Below, piece by piece: positions 7,071 to 18,529 of a DNA stretch of 48,738 nucleotides. The stretch is from Actinomycetes bacterium (GTDB lineage: Bacteria > Actinomycetota > Actinomycetes > Actinomycetales > Actinomycetaceae). The stretch lies in assembly GCA_023387755.1 (NCBI GenBank), contig JAEWHO010000012.1, positions 1 through 48,738 of the forward strand, in the 5' to 3' direction. How positions within the stretch are numbered: position 1 is the stretch's first letter; each line of letters opens with the position of its first letter. The notes below the pieces were generated by a model, which was given only the letters and a program-made list of their open reading frames with translations, did no database searches and was not told where the DNA came from. The translations under genes and the position numbers were made by a program.

Positions 7071-8658
7071 CCTGACCGGCCCGCACCATCCACTCTTCCG
7101 GGCCTTCATCGTGACGAGCCCGGCGGGCGCGTTCAGCCTGATCCCAGATAATCCGGGCAGCCTCATGTTCGGGAAGATGGTAGGCAACTGTCTGTACCGG
7201 CCCGCTCACCGAGTGCGCCTCCAGGTGGGCCGTGTGCAGGAAGTGCCGGTCGATGGGCCCTTGGCTGAGTGCGAGCGACTGCGTGCGTTCGTGCGGGACT
7301 ATCGCTGCCCGGCGGCGGAGGAAACCGTCGCGGATCAGCAGAGCGGTGTCCGTAATACATAGGGCGCGGCGCCGCCACGTCAACCAATCGAAGACGCGGG
7401 TACGGGCGGGCGCGCAGATGAATCCCGGCGCGGGCCCGGAGCCGACCAGGAGGTTACGGAAGGTTTCCTGCGGATTGTCCACTCCCAGATTCGGTAGCAC
7501 CAGCCACAGCACGGTTTCAGCCTCAGCGCGGGTTCCCACCGGCAGCAGCGTATTACGCGAACCGGCCGTGGAGGTGTTTTCGGAGTCGCTCCCCTCCCCA
7601 TAACCGGCGACGTCGATCTCGACCTTCCACCAGTCTTTCCAGCGCCACAACAGCGGTTGGCGGATACTGATTGCTTGAATCCGTCGCGGCGGAATCGTCT
7701 GCGCCCGGGTTTCTGTTAATCCGTGGCGGGTTCGGAAACCGTCCGGGGAGAGTGCGAGCGTGAAATTAAAGGTACCTGCCCCCGTGACCCACAGCCACGA
7801 CGCAAGCACAGCCAATACCGGCAATATCCCAATGATTCCCTGGGCCCCCGTAAATGGCAGGGCTATCAGGAGCCAGGTCAGCACCAGTACCCCGGCGATC
7901 GTTGGCATAGATAGGGCAATGCTGCCAAGCAGCCGAGAGGTAGGCAGCGTGAAGAATACCCGCTCTGGGGCCTCATCAAAGGCGGGAAGGGCAGCCGCGT
8001 CAGCATTATCGGCAGCCACTACCTGGCCAGCAGCGTGAGCACTATCGGCGGCCACTACCTGGGAGGCAGTATCGCCGTGTGGCGCATCTGCGGCTTGCCT
8101 CGCCTGCGTTCGGTTCCGCGCTTTAATACCAGCTGCACGAGCTAGGATCTCATTGCGTAAGACGGTGGCCTCATCGGAGGTGAGGTAAAAGATTTTGACG
8201 CGCGAATCATGCCCCCCAGCGGTTTGTACGTCGAGCGCGCACACCCCAAAGAAACGGCCGAGGAGGGGGTGAATAATATCGACTGCTTGGAGCCGGGTTA
8301 GCCGCACATAGCGGCGGTTGCGGAAAATGATGCCGTGCTGGAAATGTACCGAGTCGGCGTCGATGGCATAACCGATAAACCGCCAAGCAATATAGCTGTA
8401 AATCCCCACTACCAGGATCACCGCGCTGATCAGGGCTAGCGGGATCCACGACGATAGGTGGATGGAATAGTCACTGCCTTCCAGCCAGTTTGAGGCCCAG
8501 TTATAGCCGATAATTGTGAAGATTACAGTGAACGTTCCCGCCCCGTTCACAATCGGGGTGCTCCAGTGGACGCGGCGCCACTGGCTAGGCGGCGGCGCAT
8601 CGGGGGTTTTACTCTGCCGGGACTGCGGCTGATCTGCGTCCGTAGCTGGCGTGCTCAT
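7063..8658 (-). CDS. PH-domain membrane protein (YdbT-like, two bPH2 domains)
   Basis: 531 residues. It contains two repeats of a membrane-helix pair followed by a bacterial PH-like (DUF304/bPH2) beta-barrel: the first around residues 40-170 (VGIYSYIAWRF, then the RNRRYVRLTRLQAVDI segment), the second from about 230 on (AFDEAPERVFFTLPTSRLL, later MRDGFLRRRAAIVPHERTQSL-like). A low-complexity alanine-rich linker, encoded by a small tandem duplication of a VVAADSAHAAGQ-like unit near residues 195-220, separates them. Its start overlaps the stop of the smaller PH gene by 4 nt. Pairs of this kind (ydbS-ydbT in Bacillus) are membrane-associated; the Bacillus pair is linked to resistance to some bacteriocins, but no biochemical role is established. 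Its 3' end overlaps the last 8 nt of the convergent DUF6541 gene. Confidence 0.85.
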   Translation of the reverse strand: MSTPATDADQPQSRQSKTPDAPPPSQWRRVHWSTPIVNGAGTFTVIFTIIGYNWASNWLEGSDYSIHLSSWIPLALISAVILVVGIYSYIAWRFIGYAIDADSVHFQHGIIFRNRRYVRLTRLQAVDIIHPLLGRFFGVCALDVQTAGGHDSRVKIFYLTSDEATVLRNEILARAAGIKARNRTQARQAADAPHGDTASQVVAADSAHAAGQVVAADNADAAALPAFDEAPERVFFTLPTSRLLGSIALSMPTIAGVLVLTWLLIALPFTGAQGIIGILPVLAVLASWLWVTGAGTFNFTLALSPDGFRTRHGLTETRAQTIPPRRIQAISIRQPLLWRWKDWWKVEIDVAGYGEGSDSENTSTAGSRNTLLPVGTRAEAETVLWLVLPNLGVDNPQETFRNLLVGSGPAPGFICAPARTRVFDWLTWRRRALCITDTALLIRDGFLRRRAAIVPHERTQSLALSQGPIDRHFLHTAHLEAHSVSGPVQTVAYHLPEHEAARIIWDQAERARRARHDEGPEEWMVRAGQVT

Positions 8659-9206
8659 AGGCCTGCCAATCGGGCTTCGCCGCGAGCGGAGAGGCGATCA
8701 CGCAGACGGTTGGCTTCTTCCAGCGGAAGCCCAGCGATCTCGGCGTCTGTCTCGGCTGCGGCGGTATGTAGCTGCACGGTGGCAATCTGATAGCGGCGCG
8801 CGATGGGCCCTTCGGAGACATCCACGATCTGCATCCGCCCATACGGGATGATGGTGAGCTTCTTAAACATAATCCCGCGCCGCACGATCAAATCGTCGGC
8901 AGCTTCTGCATAGCCCAGTGCCCGCACTTGCCGCGGGATGAGCCATCCGAGCCACAAGCCGATTCCGACCATTACCGCACCCGCGATCCAGAACCATCCG
9001 CTGACCAACACTGCAAGCACGATTGCCGCGATGAGCGGCGGCAACACACACATGGCCGCAACAATAAAACGAGCATTCGTCAGGGTCGGGGATACCGGCT
9101 GAAAGGTTATCCCCGCGGGCGCGAAGGGATCGGTCGTGCTCTTGGCAGTAGTTGTACTCCCGGCAGCATCCGTGTTGCTCTGCTGGAGCGGAGCCTGGGA
9201 CATCAA
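8655..9206 (-). CDS. PH-domain membrane protein (YdbS-like, single bPH2 domain)
   Basis: 183 residues. Two adjacent membrane segments (about 48-90) are followed by a bPH2 domain with the family signature: a VRALGYAEAADDLIVRRGIM stretch, then YGRMQIVDVSEGPIARR. It is the small partner of the 531-residue protein that follows with a 4-nt overlap, and both are probably made from the folate-cluster transcript. Function is unknown beyond membrane association. The N-terminal 35 residues are hydrophilic and rich in Thr/Ser. Confidence 0.85.
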   Translation of the reverse strand: MMSQAPLQQSNTDAAGSTTTAKSTTDPFAPAGITFQPVSPTLTNARFIVAAMCVLPPLIAAIVLAVLVSGWFWIAGAVMVGIGLWLGWLIPRQVRALGYAEAADDLIVRRGIMFKKLTIIPYGRMQIVDVSEGPIARRYQIATVQLHTAAAETDAEIAGLPLEEANRLRDRLSARGEARLAGL

Positions 9207-9259
9207 TTTCTCCTTATAATGGCAGCGGGGTCACGAGGTATGCGTCAGGGCTATTGTAA

Positions 9260-9739
9260 TCAGGCCGGTAGTGGGCGTGATCCCCCCTGCTGGGGGTCGT
9301 CGTCATCAGGTGGGAGCGTACACCAGTGCTCCACCAGTAGCGCCACCCCTACGGCGATGGCGGCCGCTACCGCGACTAGGCCCGCTTCGATCGCGTCTCG
9401 GCGATAGAGTGCGACGTCGGCGTAACGCAAACAAAATACCACCTGTGCCGCACTATAACCGGCAACGGCGCTCGCGCCGATCGCGCAGGCTTTCGCCCAC
9501 AGTGGCAGCCGGGCGGCCCGCAGCCGCGTCATCCAGGTTTCCTCACCTGCAACGAGTTTTTTCACTTCCCGTCCCTGCCACCACAGTAGGCCGGCAATAT
9601 AGAGCATAAGGACAGCGGTAAGCAGCGATGGCCGCGGGACGCCAATCATCTTGTTGTTGAGCACCACGAACGCCAGATATGCGGCTAATCCGGTCAGAGC
9701 CCCCACATTGATAAGGACGCCCAGGCGGGTTTGTTTCAC
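9260..9739 (-). CDS. DUF3180 family membrane protein
   Basis: About 159 residues with four predicted membrane helices (near 10-28, 40-57, 80-100 and 115-135) and a short acidic C-terminus (PPDDDDPQ). DUF3180 proteins sit directly after folK in many actinobacteria, as here. The GTG at 9739 forms a GTGA overlap with the folB-folK stop; an in-frame GTG two codons upstream (9745) is the alternative start and is closer to a GAGG. No function is known. Confidence 0.82.
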   Translation of the reverse strand: MKQTRLGVLINVGALTGLAAYLAFVVLNNKMIGVPRPSLLTAVLMLYIAGLLWWQGREVKKLVAGEETWMTRLRAARLPLWAKACAIGASAVAGYSAAQVVFCLRYADVALYRRDAIEAGLVAVAAAIAVGVALLVEHWCTLPPDDDDPQQGGSRPLPA

Positions 9740-10689
9740 GGCCACGGCACCTCTGCCAGGACGGCATCCCCGCCCGCATCACCGTCTCGTACCGCCTCGC
9801 TGACTTCCTGGGCGCTGCTCGGTAGCGCTTGGAGGCACTCCTTTACCGTCCGCTCCCCCAGCTGCATATCCGGCGCAATCTGCGCGGCCGGCACCAGTAC
9901 GAACGGGCGCTCACTGGCCCGCGGATGGGGTAATTGCAGATGCGGTTGCCCACTGGTCAGCCCGTCGATAGCGATAATGTCAATATCGAGGGGCCGTTGC
10001 CCCCAATGTTCGGTGCGTACCCGCCCCGCCTCAGCTTCCAGCTGTTGGCTGATGGCCAGAACTTCCTCGGCCGCGAGCGTGGTCTCCACGACCACTGCAC
10101 AGTTGTAATAGTCCGGTTGTGGTGCTTGCCCCGGTGCGAGGAGGGCCGCGGTGCGCAGGAGGGAGCTGCGGCGGGCACTTGCTGGCCCCTGCCCAATCCG
10201 GGTTTCCAGCTCGACGACGGCGTCGGCCAGCTGCTGTTTCGGGTTGGTCCCGCTATTAGCGCCCAGAGCGAAGAGCACCCGGCGTGGCTGCGGGGCTGCC
10301 ACACTCAGCGGGGTGCGTTCAATAGTGAGTGTGACGTCAAAGAACGGCACGCCAATAGGTGCCTCTGGCTTATGGAGGCATATCTTCACCCAGGCGATAC
10401 GGGCCGCGGTTAAGACTCGCCACGCGATCCGCTCCGCTAGCGTCTCGAGCAGGTCATAGCTGATTCGCTCCGCACCCCCGAGCAGCTCCTCGTGTACCAG
10501 TTGAGCAATCTCTGCGTACGATACTGTGCTCGCAAGGTCGTCGTTCCTACTGGCACGGCGGGTATCCAACCGATAGCTAATATCGACAACGAAAGGCTGC
10601 CCGGCCTTTTTCTCGTCGGCAAAAACACCGTGGTATGCGTATGCCTCGATGGCGGTGATGGTGAAGATATCGGCGGCGGCCTCACTCAT
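9736..10689 (-). CDS. folBK: bifunctional dihydroneopterin aldolase / HPPK (FolB-FolK fusion)
   Basis: 317 residues catalysing two successive steps of tetrahydrofolate synthesis. The FolB domain (1 to about 125) cleaves 7,8-dihydroneopterin; visible family features are AYAYHGVFADEKKAGQPF, TVSYAEIAQ and VKICLHKPEAPI. The FolK domain (about 135-290) transfers pyrophosphate to 6-hydroxymethyl-dihydropterin; visible are FALGANSG, YYNCAVVVET and the RPLDIDIIAIDG metal-binding segment with LPHPRASERPFVL. Such fusions occur in several actinobacteria. It overlaps folP upstream by 4 nt (ATGA). Confidence 0.95.
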   Translation of the reverse strand: MSEAAADIFTITAIEAYAYHGVFADEKKAGQPFVVDISYRLDTRRASRNDDLASTVSYAEIAQLVHEELLGGAERISYDLLETLAERIAWRVLTAARIAWVKICLHKPEAPIGVPFFDVTLTIERTPLSVAAPQPRRVLFALGANSGTNPKQQLADAVVELETRIGQGPASARRSSLLRTAALLAPGQAPQPDYYNCAVVVETTLAAEEVLAISQQLEAEAGRVRTEHWGQRPLDIDIIAIDGLTSGQPHLQLPHPRASERPFVLVPAAQIAPDMQLGERTVKECLQALPSSAQEVSEAVRDGDAGGDAVLAEVPWP

Positions 10690-11555
10690 GTGATCGGCTC
10701 CCGACGGTAGCGATGCAGTAAGCGGGCCTGTTTGAGGGCGATCGCGCTAGCGGCGACGTCGTGCACGCGCACCGCCCACAGGTCTTGTCCTGCCAGCAGG
10801 GCAGTGATAACGGCGGTGGCGAGGTCCCGGTCGTGTGGGCCAGCGTCTGCGGGGTTCCCGTTCGCTGCTAGAGGCCAGGCAAGGTCCGCCAGGAAGCGTT
10901 TACGTGACACCCCGATCATGAGCGGGAATCCCAGCTCGAGCTGGTGGAGATTCGCCAATATCTCCCAGTTATGTTCCGGATTCTTAGCGAAACCGATTCC
11001 CGGATCGAGCACGATTTGTTCGGGCCGTACCCCCGCGTCCAAAGCCGCATCAATACGCGCGGATAACTCGGCCTTGAGTTCTGCCAAAACATCAGCGTAG
11101 GTGGCCAGGGAGTTCATAGTTTCAGGCCGCCCCCGCCAATGTCCGAGCAGATAGTAGGCCTGCGGATGCTCGGCTACAACCCGTAAGATGTCAGGCTCCC
11201 ACAGCCCCCCGGAGACGTCGTTAATCGCCTTCGCCCCGGCTACTAGGACGTGCGCAGCGGTCTGGGCGTGCAGGGTATCAACAGACACCCACATTCCTTC
11301 GGTCACCATGGCCTGCACAGCGTCCGCGATGCGCTCTAGTTCCGCGGGGGCGCCGATCCGGTCGGAGCCGGGGCGGGTGGATTCGCCGCCGACGTCGATA
11401 ATGGTCGCGCCCGCGGCGCACAGTGTGCGCGCGTGCGCGAGAGCGCTGGCAGTATCGGCGTGCGCGCCGCCGTCGGAAAATGAATCGGGCGTGATGTTAC
11501 AGATCCCCATCAGCTGGGGCCAGGCTCGTGTGGAGGGCGTTTCCATAAAAATCAC
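10686..11555 (-). CDS. folP: dihydropteroate synthase
   Basis: 289 residues, a TIM-barrel enzyme joining hydroxymethyl-dihydropterin pyrophosphate and p-aminobenzoate; it is the sulfonamide target. Motifs: MGICNITPDSFSDGG near the N-terminus (pterin/metal site), GGESTRPGSDRI (substrate loop), KAINDVSGG, and LDPGIGFAKNPEHNWEIL, with GVSRKRFL in the C-terminal half. Its start overlaps folE by 4 nt, and its stop overlaps folB-folK by 4 nt, so the three genes are translationally coupled. Confidence 0.96.
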   Translation of the reverse strand: MIFMETPSTRAWPQLMGICNITPDSFSDGGAHADTASALAHARTLCAAGATIIDVGGESTRPGSDRIGAPAELERIADAVQAMVTEGMWVSVDTLHAQTAAHVLVAGAKAINDVSGGLWEPDILRVVAEHPQAYYLLGHWRGRPETMNSLATYADVLAELKAELSARIDAALDAGVRPEQIVLDPGIGFAKNPEHNWEILANLHQLELGFPLMIGVSRKRFLADLAWPLAANGNPADAGPHDRDLATAVITALLAGQDLWAVRVHDVAASAIALKQARLLHRYRREPIT

Positions 11556-12187
11556 CTGCGCGCCATAATCAGACTCATTGCTTCCGCTCGAGTGGCGGCA
11601 CTGCGCATAGTGCCCCGCACCGCAGAGGTGATCGTACGCGAACCGGGTTTACGTACCCCGCGCATGGACATACATAGGTGCTCGGCCTCGATCACGACGA
11701 TGACGCCTTGGGGGCGCAACCGTTCTACCAGCGAGTCAGCAACAAGAGATGTGAGCCGCTCCTGCACTTGAGGCCGACGGGCGTGCCCTTCCACCAGTCG
11801 GGCTAACTTTGACAAGCCCGTAACCCGGCCGGACTTATTCGGGATATAACCCACGTGAGCCACGCCGTGGAAGGGCAGTAAGTGGTGTTCACACATGGAG
11901 TACATGGGGATGTCCTTAACCAGGATCATCTCCTCGTGGCCAATATCGAAATCCCGGTCGAGTACGCTGGCGGGGTCGCTGTGCAGGCCGGAGAAAATTT
12001 CGGCATAGGCCCGAGCCATGCGTTCGGGGGTGCCGCGCAGTCCGTCTCGGTCGGGGTCCTCTCCGATAGCGATGAGCAGGTCGCGGATAGCGCGCTCAAC
12101 CCCGGCAGCGTCATAACGGGGCTGCCTAGCGGCCTCGGAGGGCCGCTGCGCGACGGCGTCGTGATCCGACTGCTTCTTGCTATCCAT
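11552..12187 (-). CDS. folE: GTP cyclohydrolase I
   Basis: 211 residues. It converts GTP to 7,8-dihydroneopterin triphosphate, the first step of folate synthesis. Zinc and catalytic features are visible: MYSMCEHHLLPFHG and EAEHLCMSMRG supply the Cys-His-Cys zinc ligands, and HVGYIP lies between. I set the start at the ATG at 12187 because AGGA lies 6 nt upstream and 10 nt after the ftsH stop; the frame stays open a further 20 codons into ftsH, but that part does not resemble the family. The first 30 residues are poorly conserved. Confidence 0.95.
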   Translation of the reverse strand: MDSKKQSDHDAVAQRPSEAARQPRYDAAGVERAIRDLLIAIGEDPDRDGLRGTPERMARAYAEIFSGLHSDPASVLDRDFDIGHEEMILVKDIPMYSMCEHHLLPFHGVAHVGYIPNKSGRVTGLSKLARLVEGHARRPQVQERLTSLVADSLVERLRPQGVIVVIEAEHLCMSMRGVRKPGSRTITSAVRGTMRSAATRAEAMSLIMARR

Positions 12188-12197
12188 GCCTCGTCCT

Positions 12198-14369
<2,172 letters not shown>

Positions 14370-14520
14370 CGTCTTGCCACGCTACCGGACTTGCCTTCCC
14401 CATGCCATAACTGTTCGCTGCCAGCGTGGGGGCTGGCGATATCGCCTCGAAAACCGCCTATCCGATCCCGCCCGTACCGGGGCGGTTCAGGATCCGGCGG
14501 GAGCGGCGTCGTCGGGAATA

Positions 14521-15075
14521 TTAACCGCCGTAAACATGCGGGGCGAGCGTGCCGATAAAAGGCAGGTTGCGATAGTAGCCGGCATAGTCCAAGCCATAGC
14601 CAACAACGAATTCGTTAGGGATATCGAAACCGCAATAATCGACGTCGATATCCACCTTTGCCGCCTCGGGTTTACGCAGCAGCGTCGCGATTTTCAGTGA
14701 CGCCGGCTCGCGCGCCGCCAGGTTGCGCACCAGCCACTGCAAGGTGAGCCCGGAGTCGATAATGTCTTCCACAATCAGCACATGCTTGCCGTGCACGTCA
14801 GTGGTGAGATCCTTCAAAATCCTCACCACGCCCGAGGATTTCGTGCCCGAACCATAGGAGGACACCGCCATCCAGTCCATCGTGCAGCGAGTACTCAGCC
14901 GCCGGGACAGATCAGCCATCACCATGACCGCACCGTTCAGCACGCCCAGCAGCAGCACCTCTTGCCCGGCGTAATCGGCGTCGATCTGCGCCGCCATATC
15001 GTCTAATTTCGCCGCAATATCGGCTTCGGTCAGCAGAACCTTGGCGAGGTCCTCACCCATATCCTCAGCGCGCAC
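14521..15075 (-). CDS. hpt: hypoxanthine phosphoribosyltransferase
   Basis: 184 residues. It salvages hypoxanthine and guanine to IMP and GMP using PRPP. The PRPP-binding signature VLIVEDIIDSGLTL is intact, and the flexible-loop region (SSYGSGTKSSG) precedes it. The GTG at 15075 overlaps tilS by 11 nt and has GGAGG 5 nt upstream inside tilS; an ATG five codons on is the alternative. hpt next to tilS and ftsH is a very common bacterial arrangement. A 151-bp gap with short GC-rich inverted repeats (14420-14437 and 14468-14485) separates it from ftsH. Confidence 0.95.
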   Translation of the reverse strand: MRAEDMGEDLAKVLLTEADIAAKLDDMAAQIDADYAGQEVLLLGVLNGAVMVMADLSRRLSTRCTMDWMAVSSYGSGTKSSGVVRILKDLTTDVHGKHVLIVEDIIDSGLTLQWLVRNLAAREPASLKIATLLRKPEAAKVDIDVDYCGFDIPNEFVVGYGLDYAGYYRNLPFIGTLAPHVYGG

Positions 15076-16123
15076 CTATTCCTCCTTCGTTGGCTGCTAC
15101 TGTCAGCATGCCATTTTCTTTCGTCACGATCACACCACCGGCACAGTAAATCGGGCCGTGTACAGCCCGCAAGCGTACCAGGCGATCCACCTGCTCCACC
15201 TGTTCCGCGGTGACCTGCTCCCCCGGCCGCGCGGCGCCCACCAGGGCTGTATGGAGCACCCGCGTCCGGATGGCGGCGGGGAGAGCAGCCGTGGCGGCCT
15301 GCGCCAAACAGGTGGGATTTTCTCCGACGACGACGGTATCCAGCGCCTCCTGCGCTAGCACCTGCAGGTAGTCATCATCGCGTTGTAACTGGGTCGCGGT
15401 ACGCGCCAAGGCCAGATCGACGCCCGGGCCGAGAACCTCCCGCAGGGCCGGAATGGCGCGGGCACGCAGGGCGGTGCGTCGCAGCGGCTGGCCGTCTGCC
15501 TGCCGCCAGGGGCCGTCCACGTCATTGGACGGGTCGGCCACAACCGGTAGCGCGAGTTCCTCGCAGATAGCGGCGGTGTGGGCGCGCCGCAAGCCCAGGA
15601 AGGGGCGCAGCCACAGGCCGTCACGCTCCCGCATACCGGCCAGGGAGCGGGCCCCCGATCCGCGCGCTAAACCGAGGAGAACGGTCTCGGCCTGATCGTC
15701 GAGGGTGTGGCCGAGGAACACCGCCCGCGCATTATGGTCGGCGGCAGCGGCCGCGAGGGCAGCCCTGCGGGCGGTGCGGGCGGCCGCTTCCGGCCCGCCG
15801 TGCCCACTGCCCTGCCTGCCGCCCGGTACGCGCACCTGCCGGACTTCCGCGGGCAGGCCGAGCTGGGCGCAGGCGGCAGCGGCGCGGCTAGCGTCGTCGG
15901 CGGATTCTTCCCGCACCTGGTGATCGATGATGACGGCGTGCACCCGGTAGCCATCCCGGGGGGCGCAAAACGCGAGGGTGGCCGCGAGCGCCAGTGAATC
16001 TTGGCCGCCAGAACAGCCCACGAGGATCACTTCGCCGCTGAGGGGGAGGTCGGGCAGGTGGGTGCGGATGCAGGTGCGCAGGTGGTGGCGGGCGGCGGCG
16101 ACGTCGCGGTGTGGTCCGGTCAT
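15065..16123 (-). CDS. tilS: tRNA(Ile)-lysidine synthase
   Basis: 352 residues. It adds lysine to C34 of tRNA-Ile(CAU) so that it reads AUA. The N-terminal PP-loop is visible as VGCSGGQDSLAL (SGGxDS), followed by VHAVIIDHQ and an RxxRxxAL stretch, with a C-terminal substrate-binding region. The ATG at 16123 overlaps the preceding stop by ATGA; an ATG 15 codons further upstream in the same frame would overlap the upstream gene by 49 nt and is less likely. It ends inside hpt by 11 nt. Confidence 0.94.
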   Translation of the reverse strand: MTGPHRDVAAARHHLRTCIRTHLPDLPLSGEVILVGCSGGQDSLALAATLAFCAPRDGYRVHAVIIDHQVREESADDASRAAAACAQLGLPAEVRQVRVPGGRQGSGHGGPEAAARTARRAALAAAAADHNARAVFLGHTLDDQAETVLLGLARGSGARSLAGMRERDGLWLRPFLGLRRAHTAAICEELALPVVADPSNDVDGPWRQADGQPLRRTALRARAIPALREVLGPGVDLALARTATQLQRDDDYLQVLAQEALDTVVVGENPTCLAQAATAALPAAIRTRVLHTALVGAARPGEQVTAEQVEQVDRLVRLRAVHGPIYCAGGVIVTKENGMLTVAANEGGIGAR

Positions 16124-17043
16124 ACGGTCATGGGGTCGGAGGCGTCTGCGGTGATACGCCGGATCCACACGCCGGGGTCGTGGATTTCCGCCAGCGTCGG
16201 TAGCTGGGCGGGGCTGTCAAAGACCCTATTGAAGGTGGCCAGACCGGCCTCATCGACCACCCGTCGCACAAAGGCAGCGCCGTCACGGTACTGGGCGAGC
16301 TTGGCGTTCATGCCGAAGATTTCCCGGATCACGGCTGTCACGGGCCCGGGTTGTTCGCGCCGCTGATCCACCGCTGCCCGGATCCGGCGAGCAGAGGGGA
16401 TACGCGCCGGCGTCACCCGTCCCTGGAGGGCGTCGGCATGGCCTTCAAGCAGGCTCATAAGGGCGGTGACAGCCTCGAATTGGGGAGAATCGGTAGTGCG
16501 GGCGGAGGCGTCCTGCATGAGTTCCTGCACCAGGCTGAGCAGATAATCCTCCAACCAGGGCGCGGCCGCGGCTTGGACGGCGTGGGTGCACTCGTGTAGG
16601 CAGACCCACAGCCGGAAGTCCATGGCGTCAAAGTTCAGTTTCCGTTCGATGGCCACAATATTGGGTGCCACTAGCAGCAGGCGACGATGGAAGGGATCAA
16701 ACTGGCCGAGCACCCGCGTGGACAGCGCCGCAAAGACCGATGCCAGTGCAGGGTTAGTGGGGCTGAACGTCAGCGCCTCACCGCCAATACGTTCCAGCAC
16801 CTGCCCAATCATCTGCTGGTTGGCTTCCTGCCAGCGCGGGCGGTCGATCACTTTCACCTGCACCTGGGCGGCTTGCCGGGCGGGGCCGGGCAGTCCTGTG
16901 AGCTCCCCGACCATAGTGAAGGCTTCGCTGGCGCTCGCGTGCAGACTTGTGACGACGCCGGCTAATTCGGTGCGGCTGCCGCTCGGCCCGGGGGGAGTGA
17001 GGCGCGCGAGCAGATCTGCGAAGCGTGGCTGAGAACGATTCAT
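16120..17043 (-). CDS. DUF2342-family zinc-dependent metalloprotease (zincin)
   Basis: 307 residues. The zincin motif HECTH occurs at 150-154 (LHECTHAVQ), followed about 55 residues later by LLEGHADAL, which supplies a probable third ligand and resembles the family. These actinobacterial proteins, annotated as zinc-dependent metalloproteases or F420-biosynthesis-associated, are usually found between dacB and tilS, as here. Substrate unknown; there is no signal peptide, so it is probably cytoplasmic. TAGCGT lies 7 nt before the ATG and there is no good Shine-Dalgarno, a possible leaderless start. Confidence 0.85.
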   Translation of the reverse strand: MNRSQPRFADLLARLTPPGPSGSRTELAGVVTSLHASASEAFTMVGELTGLPGPARQAAQVQVKVIDRPRWQEANQQMIGQVLERIGGEALTFSPTNPALASVFAALSTRVLGQFDPFHRRLLLVAPNIVAIERKLNFDAMDFRLWVCLHECTHAVQAAAAPWLEDYLLSLVQELMQDASARTTDSPQFEAVTALMSLLEGHADALQGRVTPARIPSARRIRAAVDQRREQPGPVTAVIREIFGMNAKLAQYRDGAAFVRRVVDEAGLATFNRVFDSPAQLPTLAEIHDPGVWIRRITADASDPMTV

Positions 17044-17087
17044 ACTGGCTACGCTACCCGGTTTGGAGGGACGGGGCAGGCCAGCGC

Positions 17088-18419
17088 TTACGGCAGCTGT
17101 GTTGTCAAGGAAGTGACGAAGGCGTCCAGTTCCTCGCGTGCCTGCTTATAGGCCCCCTCCTCTACCCCATCGGCGAGGATCGAAAAGGCGAGCCGCTGCC
17201 CCTGCGGGCCCTCCACCATGCCGGATAGCGACACCGCCGTCACCAAGGTCCCAGTTTTCGCGCGAACCTTTCCGGCCGCTCCCCCGAGGCGCTGCTTTAA
17301 TGTTCCATCGAGGTGAGCGATGGGCACTGCGCTCAGCAGCGGCGCAAGTTCTGGTTTATCCCCCGAGGCCGCCGCCTGGATCACAGCGGTAAAGAGGTTT
17401 GCGGTGGCTTTGGTGTTACCGTCCAGGCCACAGGTATCGGCCAGATTCAGCCCCTCGGTCGGGAATCCGGCCTCCTGGAGGGTTTCGGCGACGGCGGCGC
17501 GGCCCGCCTCCATCGTGCCCTGCCCGCCGCGCGCTACTGCCACCAGCCGACCGACCGCCTCGGAGGTGGTGTTATCGGAGACTTTCAAGGTGTGCGTCAC
17601 CAGCGAATCGACCGTATGGTCACGCACGACGCTCAGCACCTGGTCCCCACTATCGGCCGCGTGCCGCTCCACGCCGTGCACACTCGTACCGAGGGCTATG
17701 AGTTGGTCCGCCAGATCCTGGGCCGCTTGCAGCGCCGGATCAGCTACCGCTTTGCCGTCTTTCTTCCCCGAGTTCACGCCCACCGCCATAACCGGCTGCA
17801 CCCAGGGCATATCCAGCTCACTCCAGGCCGGTGAGAGCGTGGGGCCTGAGAACAGCGTGTCATCGACTGCCACCGTCACCGCGTTGACTGACTGTGCCGT
17901 GAGAGCGCTATGGGTATCGCGGGCCAGGGCGGCAACATCGTCGTCGGTGAGGGTCATATCCCCCACCCCTACCAGCGTGAGCCGCTTCTCCGCCGGATTA
18001 AATACCACCGAGGTGCTGAGCGCGGTGCTGGGTTTTTGGCTGAGCAGGAGCGCGGCGGCGGGCAGTAATTTGATTGACGACGCCGTGGAGTGGGGGGTGG
18101 CACCGTTGACGTCGGCCAGGAGCGTGCCCGTGGGGATGTCTCGAATGACGACGGAGATTGAGGAGCCGAGCGCGTGGGCGGAAGTAACGAAGTCCTCGGC
18201 GCGGGTTTGCAGCGCATTGGCGGTAGCCATCGGAACTGACGGGTCTTCTGTGGGGGCGGCTGGGGTGGCTACCTGCACAGTGGGATAGGGCTGGGGCTGG
18301 ATGGGTGCGGGTGAAGTGGTTAGAAAACCAGGGACGTAGTCGGCAGCATCGGCCACCAGATATGATCCCAGCAGGCTCATCACGGCGGCTGCCGAGATGA
18401 TCACGCGTTTTTTACCCAT
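17088..18419 (-). CDS. dacB: D-alanyl-D-alanine carboxypeptidase/endopeptidase (PBP4 family, S13)
   Basis: 443 residues. It trims or cleaves peptide cross-links in peptidoglycan outside the membrane. An N-terminal signal/anchor helix (about 5-25, after MGKKR) and a Pro/Thr-rich linker precede the catalytic domain. All three penicillin-binding motifs are present: SSIK (S114 nucleophile, K117), SDN in KVSDNTTSE and KTG in RAKTGTL. I use the ATG at 18419, with AAGG 10 nt upstream; an ATG 14 codons earlier is possible but gives a hydrophilic extension before the signal. Transcribed divergently from ppa and first in the long minus-strand series. Confidence 0.93.
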   Translation of the reverse strand: MGKKRVIISAAAVMSLLGSYLVADAADYVPGFLTTSPAPIQPQPYPTVQVATPAAPTEDPSVPMATANALQTRAEDFVTSAHALGSSISVVIRDIPTGTLLADVNGATPHSTASSIKLLPAAALLLSQKPSTALSTSVVFNPAEKRLTLVGVGDMTLTDDDVAALARDTHSALTAQSVNAVTVAVDDTLFSGPTLSPAWSELDMPWVQPVMAVGVNSGKKDGKAVADPALQAAQDLADQLIALGTSVHGVERHAADSGDQVLSVVRDHTVDSLVTHTLKVSDNTTSEAVGRLVAVARGGQGTMEAGRAAVAETLQEAGFPTEGLNLADTCGLDGNTKATANLFTAVIQAAASGDKPELAPLLSAVPIAHLDGTLKQRLGGAAGKVRAKTGTLVTAVSLSGMVEGPQGQRLAFSILADGVEEGAYKQAREELDAFVTSLTTQLP

Positions 18420-18461
18420 GAATGTTCTGCCTTTCGCACCGACGTGCACCACTTTACTCAA

Positions 18462-18490
18462 TTGGCAGACTACTGTGGGACGTGTACTAT
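18462..18490 (+). promoter_or_regulatory. promoter of ppa
   Basis: TTGGCA (18462-18467) and TACTAT (18485-18490) with 17-nt spacing, a near-consensus housekeeping promoter 40 nt before the ppa GTG. Confidence 0.6.
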
Positions 18491-18529
18491 GCCGCGGCGG
18501 CGGACTGTGATTCAGAGAAAGGGACGCAC

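Noticed and set aside
16124..16168. longer tilS start inside the zincin gene
   Set aside because: The ATG at 16123 gives the usual ATGA coupling and family-like length.
17320..18288. 322-codon plus-strand frame opposite dacB
   Set aside because: Antisense to a complete PBP4-family gene; Ser/Ala/Thr-rich translation without motif.
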